NCBI GenBank assembly: GCA_944386115.1
Contig: CALWZV010000002.1
Location: forward strand, 1 to 53,725
Direction: 5' to 3'
Origin: an uncultured Clostridia bacterium
GTDB lineage: Bacteria > Bacillota > Clostridia > TANB77 > CAG-508
DNA length: 53,725 nucleotides
Under the pieces are notes generated by a model, which saw only the letters and a program-made list of their open reading frames with translations, was not told the DNA's origin and made no database searches. Position numbers and translations under genes: made by a program. Below are positions 30,347 through 39,686 of this stretch, piece after piece. Position 1 is the stretch's first letter, and each line of letters opens with the position of its first letter.

Positions 30347-31232
30347 TTATTTATATAACATAGATTTTAAATTAGAAATTCCAAAATTGATATTTGTAGA
30401 AATTCCTCCCATAAATTCTTTAATAAAATGATTAGAACGTGTTAAAGCATAAATAGAACCGAACATACATCAAATTAGAAAATAAATCAGATTCTGAAAA
30501 ATCAATAGAAAAAGTAATTAATAAAATTATAGCTACCAAATCTTGAAGAAATAATAATGATAAAAATGTTCTAAACCAAGATTTAAAAAACCAGCTTGTT
30601 TTTTCTGAAATTAATGTTAATATTGCAAAAGGAGTAATTACTATAAAGACCTTAATCATTATATACCTTAGGGAATACGAAAATAGTAAATTAAGCATTC
30701 CAAATGAAATAAAACTTCTAATTATTCCATAAATAGAAAAAATATTAAAATTTTGATCTTCTTCGTAAATAATAGAATTTAAGTTTTCAATTAAAGAAGA
30801 AAAGCTAATTTCTTCATCAAATAAATTTTCACCAATATCTAATATTGCTAAAGAGATTGTGGAGTTAAAAAAAATAATTTGCTTTATAAAAAAATAAGAT
30901 GAATTAATTAAAATACCGAAAATAATTATTTTAAAAATAAATTGTATGGGATGTTCATTTCTTGAAAATGTTAGATGTGATAATAAAAGTGAAATTCCAT
31001 AATATAATAAAAAACCAATTAAAAGTGCATTTGCAATAAGAATTATACTATTAGATGCTGAAGAACCAAGTATTTTTTCTAAATATGAATTGTCCAGAAT
31101 ATTTTCACTAATAAATGTTAGTTCATCTAAAATAGAATATAAACTATTATCTATGGAAGATAAAAATTCAGAGAAAATTGTATTAATTGTTTGTGTTATT
31201 AATTCTACAATATTTATTTGCTCTTGTTCCAA
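30347..31232 (-). CDS. VirB6/TrbL-like T4SS channel protein, read through a CGG recoding site
   Basis: A polytopic membrane protein with about six helices (about 65-90, 98-118, 120-140, 165-190, 195-215, 225-250), the VirB6/TrbL pattern. In the zero frame it stops soon after codon 258; skipping one C at 30461 continues it as MYVGSIYALTRSNHFIKEFMGG and ends the protein at 294 residues, with length 3n+1. The restored tail ends nine bases before the next gene, as expected for a tight operon. VirB6-like proteins form the inner-membrane channel of the secretion system. Confidence 0.8.
30458..30461 (-). other. CGGT recoding site in the VirB6-like gene
   Basis: GTT-C-GGT-TCT. The extra C is at 30461 and GGT is Gly258. 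Confidence 0.75.
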
Positions 31233-31244
31233 TACATCACATCC

Positions 31245-31577
31245 TTATTTTATTAGAGATTCAATTGCAGATAAAACTAGGTCAATTGCAAGAATAAATG
31301 CATATGAAAAAAGTGATCCTCTAATTAATCTCTTACCTGTTCGTATTTTTTCTTCATCTCCGAAACTAAACTTTTTCATTAGTAATCCTGTACCAACAGC
31401 AACTGCTGCTGCAGGGGTTGCAATTTTTACTAACCAATCTTCAATTTTTTCAAAAGCTTTTTTTAATGTAGAAATTAATTTAGGATCAGCACCAAAGCTT
31501 TCTGTATATAATGTAAAAAATAGTGAAATAAATAATAACAATGTAAATAGAATAAAAAATAATTTTTTATTTTTCAT
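31245..31577 (-). CDS. VirB2/TrbC-like pilin subunit
   Basis: A 110-residue protein with a signal peptide (about 1-29, ending ESFGA) and two hydrophobic helices (about 50-67, 88-108) separated by a basic loop (KKFSFGDEEKIRTGKRL). The sequence KIATPAAAVAVGTGLLM and the two-helix hairpin fit VirB2/TrbC pilins, which polymerise into the conjugative pilus or a channel lining. It follows the VirD4-like gene by 25 bases and precedes the VirB6-like gene by 12, all on one strand. Confidence 0.75.
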   Translation of the reverse strand: MKNKKLFFILFTLLLFISLFFTLYTESFGADPKLISTLKKAFEKIEDWLVKIATPAAAVAVGTGLLMKKFSFGDEEKIRTGKRLIRGSLFSYAFILAIDLVLSAIESLIK

Positions 31578-31602
31578 AAAACCTCCTATTTATAATATAA
31601 AA

Positions 31603-33309
31603 TTAAATAAATGAATTTTTTTTAGAATTAAAATTGTTTTTAAAATATGGAATCATATTAATTTTTGTTGGAGCTAGAATTTTATTTCCAGTAGATAAAA
31701 AACCAAGACAAGAAAATGTTTCTAATTTTTGAGAAAAAAAACTAGTGTCATAAATAAAATCGTTTTGTGTATAAGTACTTATACTTTCTGAAATGTTTGA
31801 ATCCGTAGATTTTAATGTGTTAGAGAAATAGTCAAAATTAGTTTCTTTAGCATTTTCAGAAATACTTTTAGACTTTTTAATTTTCTCTTCTTTACCAATT
31901 TGTTTTTGTGCTTCTTCAATAGTAAAAATATCATCTGTTCTAAACCATAATTTATTTATTAAATTTTGAGTTATTGATTTAACAAGATTTTGATCTTTTA
32001 ATGTATTTAATAGTGAAGTATAACTTTGAGTAGCAACTATATTAACACATTTAGCTTCTCTGCTTTGGGCAAAAAAATCTGAATCAGTACTTGTAATATA
32101 TTCATGAAACTCATCAGAAATAAAAGCTGTAATATTTGTATTTGAAGAAATTGAAGATAATACTTCACTTTGAAAATCTAGTTTTAAGTATGCAGCAATT
32201 ATTTTAGATAAGTTTTTATATTCAGCTATTTTCATGTTTAAAACAAGTATTTTGCCATTATTTATAATTTCGCTAAAACCTTTAAAATTTAAATTTGATC
32301 TTTCTGGAGAAAAAGTATTTAGAATTGTTAATTCAGAAATAAAAGGACTTGTAATTCTTGTGATTTCAGATTTAATTATTGATAAAACCCTTTGGTCTAA
32401 TAATTTAAATTCAGTTTCAAAAAATTCTAAACTTGATAATAAATCATATGTCTCATTTTGACTCAGCTTTCCACTTTGAAAAATAGTTCTTAAAAAATCA
32501 ATTTTTTCTTTATAATAGTTTGGAAAATTAATCAATTTATGTATTTCTAAAAATGTAACATATCCATTATTGTATAATCTACATAATTTAATACATTCAG
32601 ATATAACTTCTTCTGCTTTATCAAGCCAGTAAGAATCTGAATTATTTTGAGAAAAAAGTGTTAATACTGTTTTTAATCTATTTGCTAATACAATTGGTTT
32701 TAAATTTGGTTTATGTAATGGATTATATCTGATATTACCACCTAATTCTAAAATTAATAAATCATCTTCTCTTTCATACTTAGCACAAATTTCACTAACT
32801 TTTTTATAAAAATTACCTTTTACATCTAAAATAAGCATACCGATTTTTTGTTTATCATATTTAATTAATTGTTCTGTAAATGGATACATAGCAGAAGATG
32901 TTTTACCAGTTCCAATTGTTCCAGTAATTAAAATGTTTTGAAACAAGCCTTTTTCTGGAATAAATATTTTTTCATTATTTTCGGAATTATTCCCAATAAA
33001 TAAATTTAATTCATTTTCAGAAATAATATTAGAATTTTTATTTCTTTTTTTAAAATCTAATTTTTTAAAAATAAATTTTTGGAAAAAAGAATTAGAAATA
33101 ATAATTGTAGAAAAAACATATGAAATAATATATATTTTTTTAATATAAGACCAAAGTATGGGCTTTTCAGTGGATATATCAAATGGATGTAAACCATATG
33201 TAATAATAACATTTGGAGAATTAAAAACAGGTTTAAGAACAATATCTAACAAAATTAAAGAAATTACAATAAAGAATAAAATAAAAATAATACGAAACAA
33301 AAATCTCAA
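31603..33309 (-). CDS. VirD4/TraG-type coupling protein (copy 1)
   Basis: A 568-residue coupling ATPase. Two N-terminal membrane helices (about 5-25 and 50-70) are followed by Walker A TGTIGTGKTSSA (about 133-144), MLILDVKGNFYKK (about 163-175) and Walker B ITAFISDEFHEY (about 394-405), then NIVATQSYTSL, the usual TraG/TraD order. Coupling proteins bring DNA or protein substrates to the secretion channel. Unlike the second VirD4-type protein in the window it needs no recoding: its Walker A glycines are plain triplets. Confidence 0.88.
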   Translation of the reverse strand: MRFLFRIIFILFFIVISLILLDIVLKPVFNSPNVIITYGLHPFDISTEKPILWSYIKKIYIISYVFSTIIISNSFFQKFIFKKLDFKKRNKNSNIISENELNLFIGNNSENNEKIFIPEKGLFQNILITGTIGTGKTSSAMYPFTEQLIKYDKQKIGMLILDVKGNFYKKVSEICAKYEREDDLLILELGGNIRYNPLHKPNLKPIVLANRLKTVLTLFSQNNSDSYWLDKAEEVISECIKLCRLYNNGYVTFLEIHKLINFPNYYKEKIDFLRTIFQSGKLSQNETYDLLSSLEFFETEFKLLDQRVLSIIKSEITRITSPFISELTILNTFSPERSNLNFKGFSEIINNGKILVLNMKIAEYKNLSKIIAAYLKLDFQSEVLSSISSNTNITAFISDEFHEYITSTDSDFFAQSREAKCVNIVATQSYTSLLNTLKDQNLVKSITQNLINKLWFRTDDIFTIEEAQKQIGKEEKIKKSKSISENAKETNFDYFSNTLKSTDSNISESISTYTQNDFIYDTSFFSQKLETFSCLGFLSTGNKILAPTKINMIPYFKNNFNSKKNSFI

Positions 33310-33325
33310 AAATGAAAAAACCTCC

Positions 33326-33466
33326 TTAATTTAATTTTTTAAAATTTAATTTTGAACCTTGTTTTTTGTGGAAAATAACATTTTCAAATTTAGAATAAAT
33401 AAAATAAAAAGAAATAAATAAGTTTAGAATAAGTGTTATGAAAAATATATTTATTAAATTACCTAT
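33326..33466 (-). CDS. Possible small membrane protein with ATA start
   Basis: A 46-codon frame reading IGNLINIFFITLILNLF, then ISFYFIYSKFENVIF and a basic tail KKQGSKLNFKKLN. It begins with ATA seven bases after a perfect GGAGG and ends directly before the AAGGAGG of the VirD4-like gene. One membrane helix (about 5-23) and a positive C-terminus fit a small T4SS accessory protein. No ATG, GTG or TTG is available in this frame, which lowers confidence. Confidence 0.45.
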   Translation of the reverse strand: MGNLINIFFITLILNLFISFYFIYSKFENVIFHKKQGSKLNFKKLN

Positions 33467-33620
33467 ATAATCACCTCCATGTTAATTATTAATTTAAAAC
33501 ATGAATGATATATTGTTTTTACAATAATATAATAAATTCTAAAGTTTGTCTATACTTTTTAATAAAAATATGTTAAAATTAAAAAAGATTACAAATAATA
33601 ACAATAAAGGAGGCAAAATT

Positions 33621-33806
33621 ATGCAAATAGAAAAAACAACCAAAATTGGTGATTTATTAGATAATGCACCTGAAAAAGCAGATATTTTATTAGAAGCAGG
33701 AATGCATTGCTTAGGATGCCCTGCAGCAAGAGAAGAAACATTAGAAGAAGCATGTGATGTTCATGGAATAAATGTAGATGATTTAGTAGAGAAACTAAAT
33801 AATTAA
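33621..33806 (+). CDS. DUF1858 domain protein
   Basis: A 61-residue protein starting MQIEKTTKIGDLLDNAPEKA, with the CxxCP motif in GMHCLGCPAAREETLEEAC that defines DUF1858 (hybrid-cluster-associated) proteins. The cysteines may bind iron or a disulfide partner; no function is established. The start is fixed by AAAGGAGG. It is probably monocistronic, with a palindrome three bases after the stop. Confidence 0.88.
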   Translation: MQIEKTTKIGDLLDNAPEKADILLEAGMHCLGCPAAREETLEEACDVHGINVDDLVEKLNN

Positions 33807-33808
33807 AA

Positions 33809-33836
33809 TGTATAGGCGAATTAATTCGCCTATACA
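33809..33836. terminator. Perfect palindrome between DUF1858 gene and tRNA-Arg
   Basis: A 28-base perfect palindrome with arms TGTATAGGCGAATT / AATTCGCCTATACA. It is followed by A-rich sequence on the plus strand and by TTTTAATT on the minus strand, so as a terminator it would work better leftward. It may separate the DUF1858 message from the tRNA-Arg/tadA transcript. Confidence 0.5.
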
Positions 33837-33858
33837 AAAGAAACATATAAGGAGTAAT

Positions 33859-33935
<77 letters not shown>

Positions 33936-33940
33936 AGAAA

Positions 33941-34402
33941 ATGATACATAGTAAAGAATATTTTATGAAGCAAGCATTAAAAGAAGCAGAAAAGGCATTA
34001 AAAAAATTAGAAGTACCAGTTGGAGCAATAATTGTAAAAGATAATAAAATAATTTCAAGAGCATATAATTTAAAAGAAATAAAAAAAGATACTACTTATC
34101 ATGCAGAAATAGAAGCAATAAAAAAAGCAAGTAAAAAATTAAACTCATGGAGACTTAATGATTGCGAAATGTATGTAACGCTAGAGCCATGCGCAATGTG
34201 TGCAGGAGCTATTATAAATTCAAGAATAAAAAAATTATATTTTGGAACAAGTGATGAAAAAACAGGTGCATGTGGTTCAGTATTAAATTTATTAGAAGAT
34301 TATAAATTTAATCACAAGGTAATTGTAGAAAAAGGAATTCTACAAAAAGAATGTGAAAAAATATTAAAAGATTTTTTTAAAGATTTAAGAAAAAGCAAAT
34401 AA
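33941..34402 (+). CDS. tadA: tRNA-specific adenosine deaminase TadA
   Basis: TadA converts A34 to inosine in tRNA-Arg(ACG), letting it read CGU, CGC and CGA but not CGG. The 153-residue protein has the zinc and catalytic motifs YHAEIEAI (HAE at about 54) and TLEPCAMCAGAI (PCxxC at about 84-89). The first ATG is only five bases after the CCA of tRNA-Arg and has no clear ribosome site; a second ATG eight codons later (MKQALKEAEKAL) also fits the family. It is cotranscribed with the tRNA and followed by a membrane-anchored protein gene. Confidence 0.95.
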   Translation: MIHSKEYFMKQALKEAEKALKKLEVPVGAIIVKDNKIISRAYNLKEIKKDTTYHAEIEAIKKASKKLNSWRLNDCEMYVTLEPCAMCAGAIINSRIKKLYFGTSDEKTGACGSVLNLLEDYKFNHKVIVEKGILQKECEKILKDFFKDLRKSK

Positions 34403-34411
34403 AGGAGAAAT

Positions 34412-35140
34412 ATGCTAAACTCAAATAAGAAAAAAATATTTGAAAGAATTGCTGTAATTAGTGTAATAACAATAATTACAGTTGTTGTTTTATTACTAAT
34501 GCTAAAATATGAAGTAGAAGGCGAAACTAATATGCCTTTTGAACTTACTAAAATAATTGTAGTAAGTTCAGCAGAAGGTGTTGAGAGTACAGAAGATAGA
34601 TTAAATCTATCATTAGTACAAATAAATGATATATATCTTCAAATAGAAAAAAATGAAAATGTAAAAAAAGAAAATAGTATAAAAAGTGTAATAATAGAAA
34701 AATTTTATATAAATGAAGCAAGTAAAATAGGCAAAGGAAAATTTTACAGGCCAAGTCCAAATGCTAGAGAAATTTTTGAATTTAATGATGAATACATTAC
34801 TAATAAAATAGAATATATAGGGAAAGAGCAAAGCAATATAAAAGAGCTAGAAATTGGAAATCAGGGTGGAATTATTGGAATAAGATATAGTTTAGATGAA
34901 TTAGGTCAATATAATATACAAGAGCAAGTAAATCATGATGGAACATTATTAAATAATTTAAATATTGATATTAATGAATTATATAGTAAGATATCTTTTG
35001 ATATTATTATAGAATTAAATTCTGGCGTAAAATATAAATCCAACATAGTCTTAGATGTTCCAGCAGGTAATATCTTAGAAGAAGGAATATGTAGACAAGA
35101 ACAAACTAATCTTGAAAAAATAGTATTTAAGAGAATATAA
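34412..35140 (+). CDS. Unrecognised membrane-anchored protein
   Basis: A 242-residue protein with one N-terminal helix (about 13-31) that would anchor it with the rest outside the cell. The outer part is mostly beta-like and Glu/Asn-rich, with FELTKIIVVSSAEGVES (about 46-62) and a C-terminal cysteine (EEGICRQEQ). I do not recognise the family. It follows tadA by 9 bases with AAAGGAGA, and the SRP RNA gene comes next; the same place in other Clostridia often holds a small uncharacterised gene. Confidence 0.7.
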   Translation: MLNSNKKKIFERIAVISVITIITVVVLLLMLKYEVEGETNMPFELTKIIVVSSAEGVESTEDRLNLSLVQINDIYLQIEKNENVKKENSIKSVIIEKFYINEASKIGKGKFYRPSPNAREIFEFNDEYITNKIEYIGKEQSNIKELEIGNQGGIIGIRYSLDELGQYNIQEQVNHDGTLLNNLNIDINELYSKISFDIIIELNSGVKYKSNIVLDVPAGNILEEGICRQEQTNLEKIVFKRI

Positions 35141-35207
35141 TTTTCTAATATTTTAATAAATTTATATTGATTAAAAAGAAATAACATTGTATAATAATTA
35201 AGAAAAG

Positions 35208-35325
35208 CAGGGCCCCTTTATGGAGAATATATTTCAATAAAATCCTATGAATCTCGTCAGGTTCGGAAGGAAGCAGCGATAAATAGAAGATTTTATGTGA
35301 AAATATATTTTCCATAAAGGGGCTG
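35208..35325 (+). ncRNA. ffs: Signal recognition particle RNA (small bacterial type)
   Basis: The conserved domain IV core GTCAGGTTCGGAAGGAAGCA is present at about 35255-35275, flanked by long complementary arms (GGCCCCTTTATGGA / TCCATAAAGGGGC). Length is about 115 bases, the short or mid-length SRP RNA form rather than the long Bacillus form with an Alu domain. It lies directly upstream of dnaX. Its CGG is part of the conserved core and is not a codon. Confidence 0.9.
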
Positions 35326-35349
35326 AAAAATATAAAAGAGGTGAATGAC

Positions 35350-36991
35350 TTGTCATATACAGTTTTATACAGAAAGTTTAGACCAACAACTTTTTCAGAA
35401 ATGGTAGGTCAAGAGCATATAATAAGAACTCTAAAAAATCAAATTATATCTGGCAGAGTAGGACACGCATATCTTTTTAGTGGAGGAAGAGGAACACGGA
35501 AAAACATCATCTGCTAAAATACTTGCAAGAGCAATAAATTGCTTAAATCCACATGATGGAGAACCATGTAATAAATGTGAGATTTGTGAAGGAATATTGG
35601 CCGGATCTCTTACGGATGTAGTTGAAATGGATGCAGCCTCTAATAATAGTGTAGAAGATATAAGACAAATTAGAGATGAAATAAATTTTTTACCAACATT
35701 AGCTAAATACAGAGTATATATAATTGATGAGGTTCACATGCTTTCAACAGGTGCATTTAATGCATTATTAAAAACATTAGAAGAACCACCTGAACATGTA
35801 AAATTCATTTTAGCAACTACAGAACCACAGAAATTACCACCAACAATATTATCTAGATGCCAGAGATTTGATTTTAAGCAATTATCAAATGAAGATATAA
35901 TAAAAAGGCTAAAAGTAATATGTGATGAAAGTAAAATAGAAATAACGAAAGAAGCATTAAATACAATAGCTGTTTTATCAGAAGGAGCAGCAAGAGATGC
36001 AATAAGTATTTTAGAAAGATGTTTGCAAGATGGAGAAACAAAAATATCAGAAGATAAAATAAAGGAACTTGTAGGAATTCCTAAAACAGATGTATTAAAT
36101 GAAATAACAAAATATATTATTGAAAATGATGCAATAAAAGCTTTAGACTTAGTTGGTAAGGTAATAAATGAAGGAAAAGACGTAAATAATTTTTTATGGG
36201 AAATAATAAAATATATAAAAGACGTACTAGTATATAAAACTACAAATGAATTACAAATTTATAGTAAAGATGATATAGAAAAAATAAAAGAGATTGTTGG
36301 AGATGTTTCAAGTGAAAGGCTTTTAAATCTAATTTATTCATTATCAGAATTAGAAAATAATATAAAATGGTCAAGTCAAAAAAATATAATGTTCCAAGCT
36401 GGAATAATAAAAGCTTGTAGCAAACAAGAAAACAATGGAATAAAAGAATTGGAAGCAAGAATAACTAAATTAGAAAATATGTTAGAAAATAGAAAAAACG
36501 CTAGTATTGAAATAAAAAACGAAGAAAAAACAGATAACAAGCCTAAAGTAGCCAAACCTAAGGAGCCCGTAAAAATAGAGGTAATACCAAGCAAAGAAAA
36601 AGAACAAGAACCAACAAATATACAAAAAGAAGAAATAAAAATTGCATGTAAACCTGAAAGCATTGGAAAATATATAGAATGTTGGACAGACATAATTAAT
36701 GAATTGAAACAAAGTGGTAAGCCATTAATGTATACTCAGCTATTAGGAACTAGAGCAAGACAGGTAAATGAAAATCTAGTAGAAGTAGAATTCCCTAAGA
36801 AAATAACAGGATTTGCAAAATCTGTTATTGAATTACAAGAAAATAAGAAAGAATTGATGGGAATTATATCAAAAGAAATTGGGAAAGAAATACAAGTTAA
36901 ATATATAGAAAAAGAAGAAACAAAAGAAACAAAAGAAGAAAATCCAGTTGGATTAGAGGGATTAGATATACCAATAAATATAATTGAATAA
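35350..36991 (+). CDS. dnaX: DNA polymerase III subunits gamma/tau, read through a CGG recoding site
   Basis: The clamp-loader ATPase. Translation starts at TTG after AAGAGGTG and reads [20 protein letters not shown]. At codon 50 the zero frame reads CGG and soon goes wrong; skipping one C gives [19 protein letters not shown], the invariant Walker A of DnaX. The zinc module [16 protein letters not shown] (about 65-80), Walker [10 protein letters not shown] and sensor 1 [16 protein letters not shown] are intact. The full protein is 546 residues, and the length is 3n+1. GTG three codons upstream is an alternative start. The recoding site is different from the known -1 frameshift in E. coli dnaX: here every product depends on it. 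Confidence 0.94.
35497..35500 (+). other. CGGA recoding site in dnaX
   Basis: ACA-C-GGA-AAA. The extra C is at 35497. GGA is Gly50, the Walker A glycine before Lys-Thr. Confidence 0.88.
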
Positions 36992-37010
36992 TATGAAAGG
37001 AGAGTATAAT

Positions 37011-37352
37011 ATGGCAAAAAGAGGAGGATTCCCAGGAATGGGTGCAATGGGCGGAATGAATATGAATCAACTAATGAAACAAGCAAAACAAATGCAAGCA
37101 GATCTAGAAAAGTCTCAAACAGAGCTTGCAGCTAAAGAATTTGAGGCAGTAGCTGGCGGAGGAGCAGTAAGCGTAAGAGTTACAGGTAAAAAAGAGATAA
37201 AAGAAATAACAATAAAAAAAGAAGTTGTTGATCCAGAAGATATTGAAATGCTACAAGATTTAATATTAACATGTGTAAATGAAGCATTAAGAAAAGTTGA
37301 TTCAGCACAGGCAGCAGATTTAGGAAAATTTAATATTCCAGGATTAATGTAA
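37011..37352 (+). CDS. ybaB: Nucleoid-associated protein YbaB/EbfC
   Basis: A 113-residue YbaB family DNA-binding protein with a Gly/Met-rich N-terminus ([20 protein letters not shown]), the helical segment [12 protein letters not shown] and the conserved core [17 protein letters not shown], ending GKFNIPGLM. The start is fixed by AAAGGAGAG. It lies between dnaX and recR, the standard dnaX-ybaB-recR cluster. Confidence 0.95.
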   Translation: MAKRGGFPGMGAMGGMNMNQLMKQAKQMQADLEKSQTELAAKEFEAVAGGGAVSVRVTGKKEIKEITIKKEVVDPEDIEMLQDLILTCVNEALRKVDSAQAADLGKFNIPGLM

Positions 37353-37366
37353 AAGAGGAAGATAAT

Positions 37367-37966
37367 ATGTCAATCTATTCACCATCAATAGAAAAATTAA
37401 TAGAAAGTTTTGAAAGACTACCTAGTATAGGACATAAAACAGCTACAAGACTTGCATTTCATATGTTAAATTTAAGTGAAGAAGAGACAAATGAATTTAT
37501 AGGGTCAATAGAAAATGCCAGAAAAAATTTAAAATATTGTTCTATATGTTATAATATATCAGACACAGACCCATGTGAGATATGTGCAAATTCTAAAAGA
37601 GATAGCAATATAATTTGTGTTGTAGAAGATGTAAAAGATATAATAGCAATGGAAAGAACACATGAATTTAAAGGATTGTACCATGTTTTACATGGTACAA
37701 TATCTCCAATGAATGGAATTGGGCCAGAAGATATAAAAATAAAAGAGCTACTAAATAGATTAAGTAATTCTGAAATAAAAGAAGTAATAATTGCAACAAA
37801 CCCAAGGGTAGAGGGAGAAGCAACAGCAATGTATTTGTCAAAGCTCATAAAACCCTTTGGAATAAAAGTTTCCAGAATAGCACATGGCATACCAGTAGGT
37901 GGAGACCTAGAATACACAGATGAAATAACTTTAGCAAAAGCATTAGAAGGTAGACATGAAATGTAA
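37367..37966 (+). CDS. recR: Recombination protein RecR
   Basis: RecR works with RecF/RecO at gapped DNA. The 199-residue protein has the helix-hairpin-helix region ([18 protein letters not shown], about 14-31), a four-cysteine zinc site [16 protein letters not shown] (about 57-72), and a TOPRIM domain with CVVEDVKD (about 84-91) and [15 protein letters not shown] near the C-terminus. It is the last gene of the dnaX-ybaB-recR cluster and converges on the glycosyltransferase gene with a gap of five bases. Confidence 0.96.
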   Translation: MSIYSPSIEKLIESFERLPSIGHKTATRLAFHMLNLSEEETNEFIGSIENARKNLKYCSICYNISDTDPCEICANSKRDSNIICVVEDVKDIIAMERTHEFKGLYHVLHGTISPMNGIGPEDIKIKELLNRLSNSEIKEVIIATNPRVEGEATAMYLSKLIKPFGIKVSRIAHGIPVGGDLEYTDEITLAKALEGRHEM

Positions 37967-37971
37967 AATAT

Positions 37972-39104
37972 TTAAAAATTATTCATTAAGATTTTACAAA
38001 TATTTTTTGTAGAATCTTTTTTTGCTATTTGTTCTACATTTTTCTTTAAGTTCTTTATTTTATCAGAATTATTAAATATACCAGTAAGTACTTCTTTTAA
38101 GTTATCTTCTTTTTTTAACCATATACCAGCATTATTTTTAACTAAAAAATCCGCATTTTCTTCTTCTTGACCAGGAATAGGATTAATTATAATAACAGGT
38201 AAACCGAGAAGCGAGACTCTCGGTTGTTGTAAGACCGTCCTGGTTTGGTTATTACAAAATTTGAAATACTCATAAGTTCAGGGATTTTATTTGTATAATC
38301 TAATACTTTAACACTATTTTCAGCTTTTTTTAGATTAACAATTTTCTCGAAATCTTCTTTCATTTTTAAATTTTTGCCTGATATAGCAACAATTTGCATA
38401 TTAGGAAATAAATCGATCAATGTTTCTAATATTTCACATGTTCTATGTTGACCAAGTCCGAATTTACCACCTGCAAAAAACAATACAGTAATTTTGTTAG
38501 GAAATAGATTGAATTCTTCTAATATTTTATTTTTATTAAAATCTTTTAAGAACCTGTTAGATAATGGAATACCTGTGTCATATATCTTAAATTCAGGAAT
38601 ATTCTTTTTTATAAGTTCATCTTTCATTCCCTTATGTGCAACAAAAAAATAGTCAATATATCCATTATTAATAAGCCATTGATTATGTGGGGCATAATCA
38701 GTCATAACAGTTGCAATTTTGCAATTAATTTTATTTTTTTGCCTTAAAATAGCACACATTTGACTACTAAATGGATGTGTAGATATTATTAAATCTGGTT
38801 TTATATTTAATATTAATTTACCCAATTTGTTTGCCATTAATTTATTAGCTGTATTACTTATTTTAGATAAAAGCCCATTTTGAGAGCTGGTATAAACTCT
38901 TTTCCACATACGTGGCGCTTTTTTTGCCATATTTGCATATGCTTTTGTTGTAATTTTATTTAAAAATTTATTAATATATTCAATACAGTCATACATTTCA
39001 ACTTTAATATCATCATAATTTTCTTCCAAACATTCTTTAATAGACTTTGCAGCAGATAAATGTCCACCACCATATGAACCGTAAAAAATTAGTATATTTT
39101 TCAT
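37972..39104 (-). CDS. Diacylglycerol glycosyltransferase-like protein, read through two CGG recoding sites
   Basis: A GT-B enzyme of the MGDG synthase/UgtP type that adds sugars to membrane diacylglycerol. It starts MKNILIFYGSYGGGHLSAAKSI, the family's N-terminal glycine loop. ISTHPFSSQ (about 106-114) and FFAGGKFGLGQ (about 231-241) follow. At codons 290 and 300 the zero frame would read CGG; skipping one C at each gives TKPGGLTTTESLASGLPVII (about 286-305), the nucleotide-sugar binding motif, then NPIPGQEEENADFLV and a 376-residue protein. The length is 3n+2. The end lies five bases from recR's end, tail to tail. Confidence 0.88.
38203..38206 (-). other. CGGT recoding site 2 in the glycosyltransferase-like gene
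   Basis: TCT-C-GGT-TTA. The extra C is at 38206 and GGT is Gly300 in ASGLPVI. Only nine codons separate the two sites. Confidence 0.85.
38234..38237 (-). other. CGGT recoding site 1 in the glycosyltransferase-like gene
   Basis: GGA-C-GGT-CTT. The extra C is at 38237 and GGT is Gly290 in the PGG motif. Confidence 0.85.
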
Positions 39105-39209
39105 ACAAATTATCCTTTCAATTTAAAAATTAAATAAATTATATCAAAAAAAGTATATTTTGTAAAAAAACATACAAAATATTATTAAAAACATGTAAAA
39201 GAGGTGCTT

Positions 39210-39677
39210 ATGAAAAAAATAATAATAAGTAGTTTAATAATAATAGTAATATCATGTATGCTAATATTTTTTATTCAAAAAGATGATAATATAGCATATG
39301 CTCAAACAACAGATTATACAGATTCAGACATACAACTAATGGCAAGAGCTATAAATGGTGAGGCAAGAGGAGAATCGTACGAAGGGCAAGTAGCCGTGGG
39401 AGCAGTTATACTAAACAGAGTAAAATCTTCAGAATTTCCAAATACTATATCTGGAGTAATATATCAACCAGGAGCTTTTACAGCTGTTAGTGATGGTCAG
39501 ATAAATGAACCAATTAGTGAAGACTCAACAGTATATAAAGCAGCAAGAGATGCTTTAAATGGTTGGGATCCAACAAATGGGTGTTTATACTATTTTAATC
39601 CAAACACTGCAACAAGTAGTTGGATATGGTCAAGAGAAATTGTAAAAACAATAGGAAAACATAATTTTTGTAAATAG
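39210..39677 (+). CDS. sleB: Spore cortex-lytic enzyme SleB-like hydrolase
   Basis: A 155-residue cell-wall hydrolase (Hydrolase_2 family) with a signal peptide (about 1-30, ending IAYAQT) and the catalytic domain beginning DIQLMARAINGEARGESYEG (about 40-59), with the family glutamate in GEARGE, and the conserved WDPTNGCLYYFNP. It lacks the N-terminal peptidoglycan-binding repeat of Bacillus SleB. SleB degrades the spore cortex at germination. It is followed by ypeB after 9 bases, its required partner. I chose the ATG after GAGGTGC. Confidence 0.92.
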   Translation: MKKIIISSLIIIVISCMLIFFIQKDDNIAYAQTTDYTDSDIQLMARAINGEARGESYEGQVAVGAVILNRVKSSEFPNTISGVIYQPGAFTAVSDGQINEPISEDSTVYKAARDALNGWDPTNGCLYYFNPNTATSSWIWSREIVKTIGKHNFCK

Positions 39678-39686
39678 GAGGAAAAC

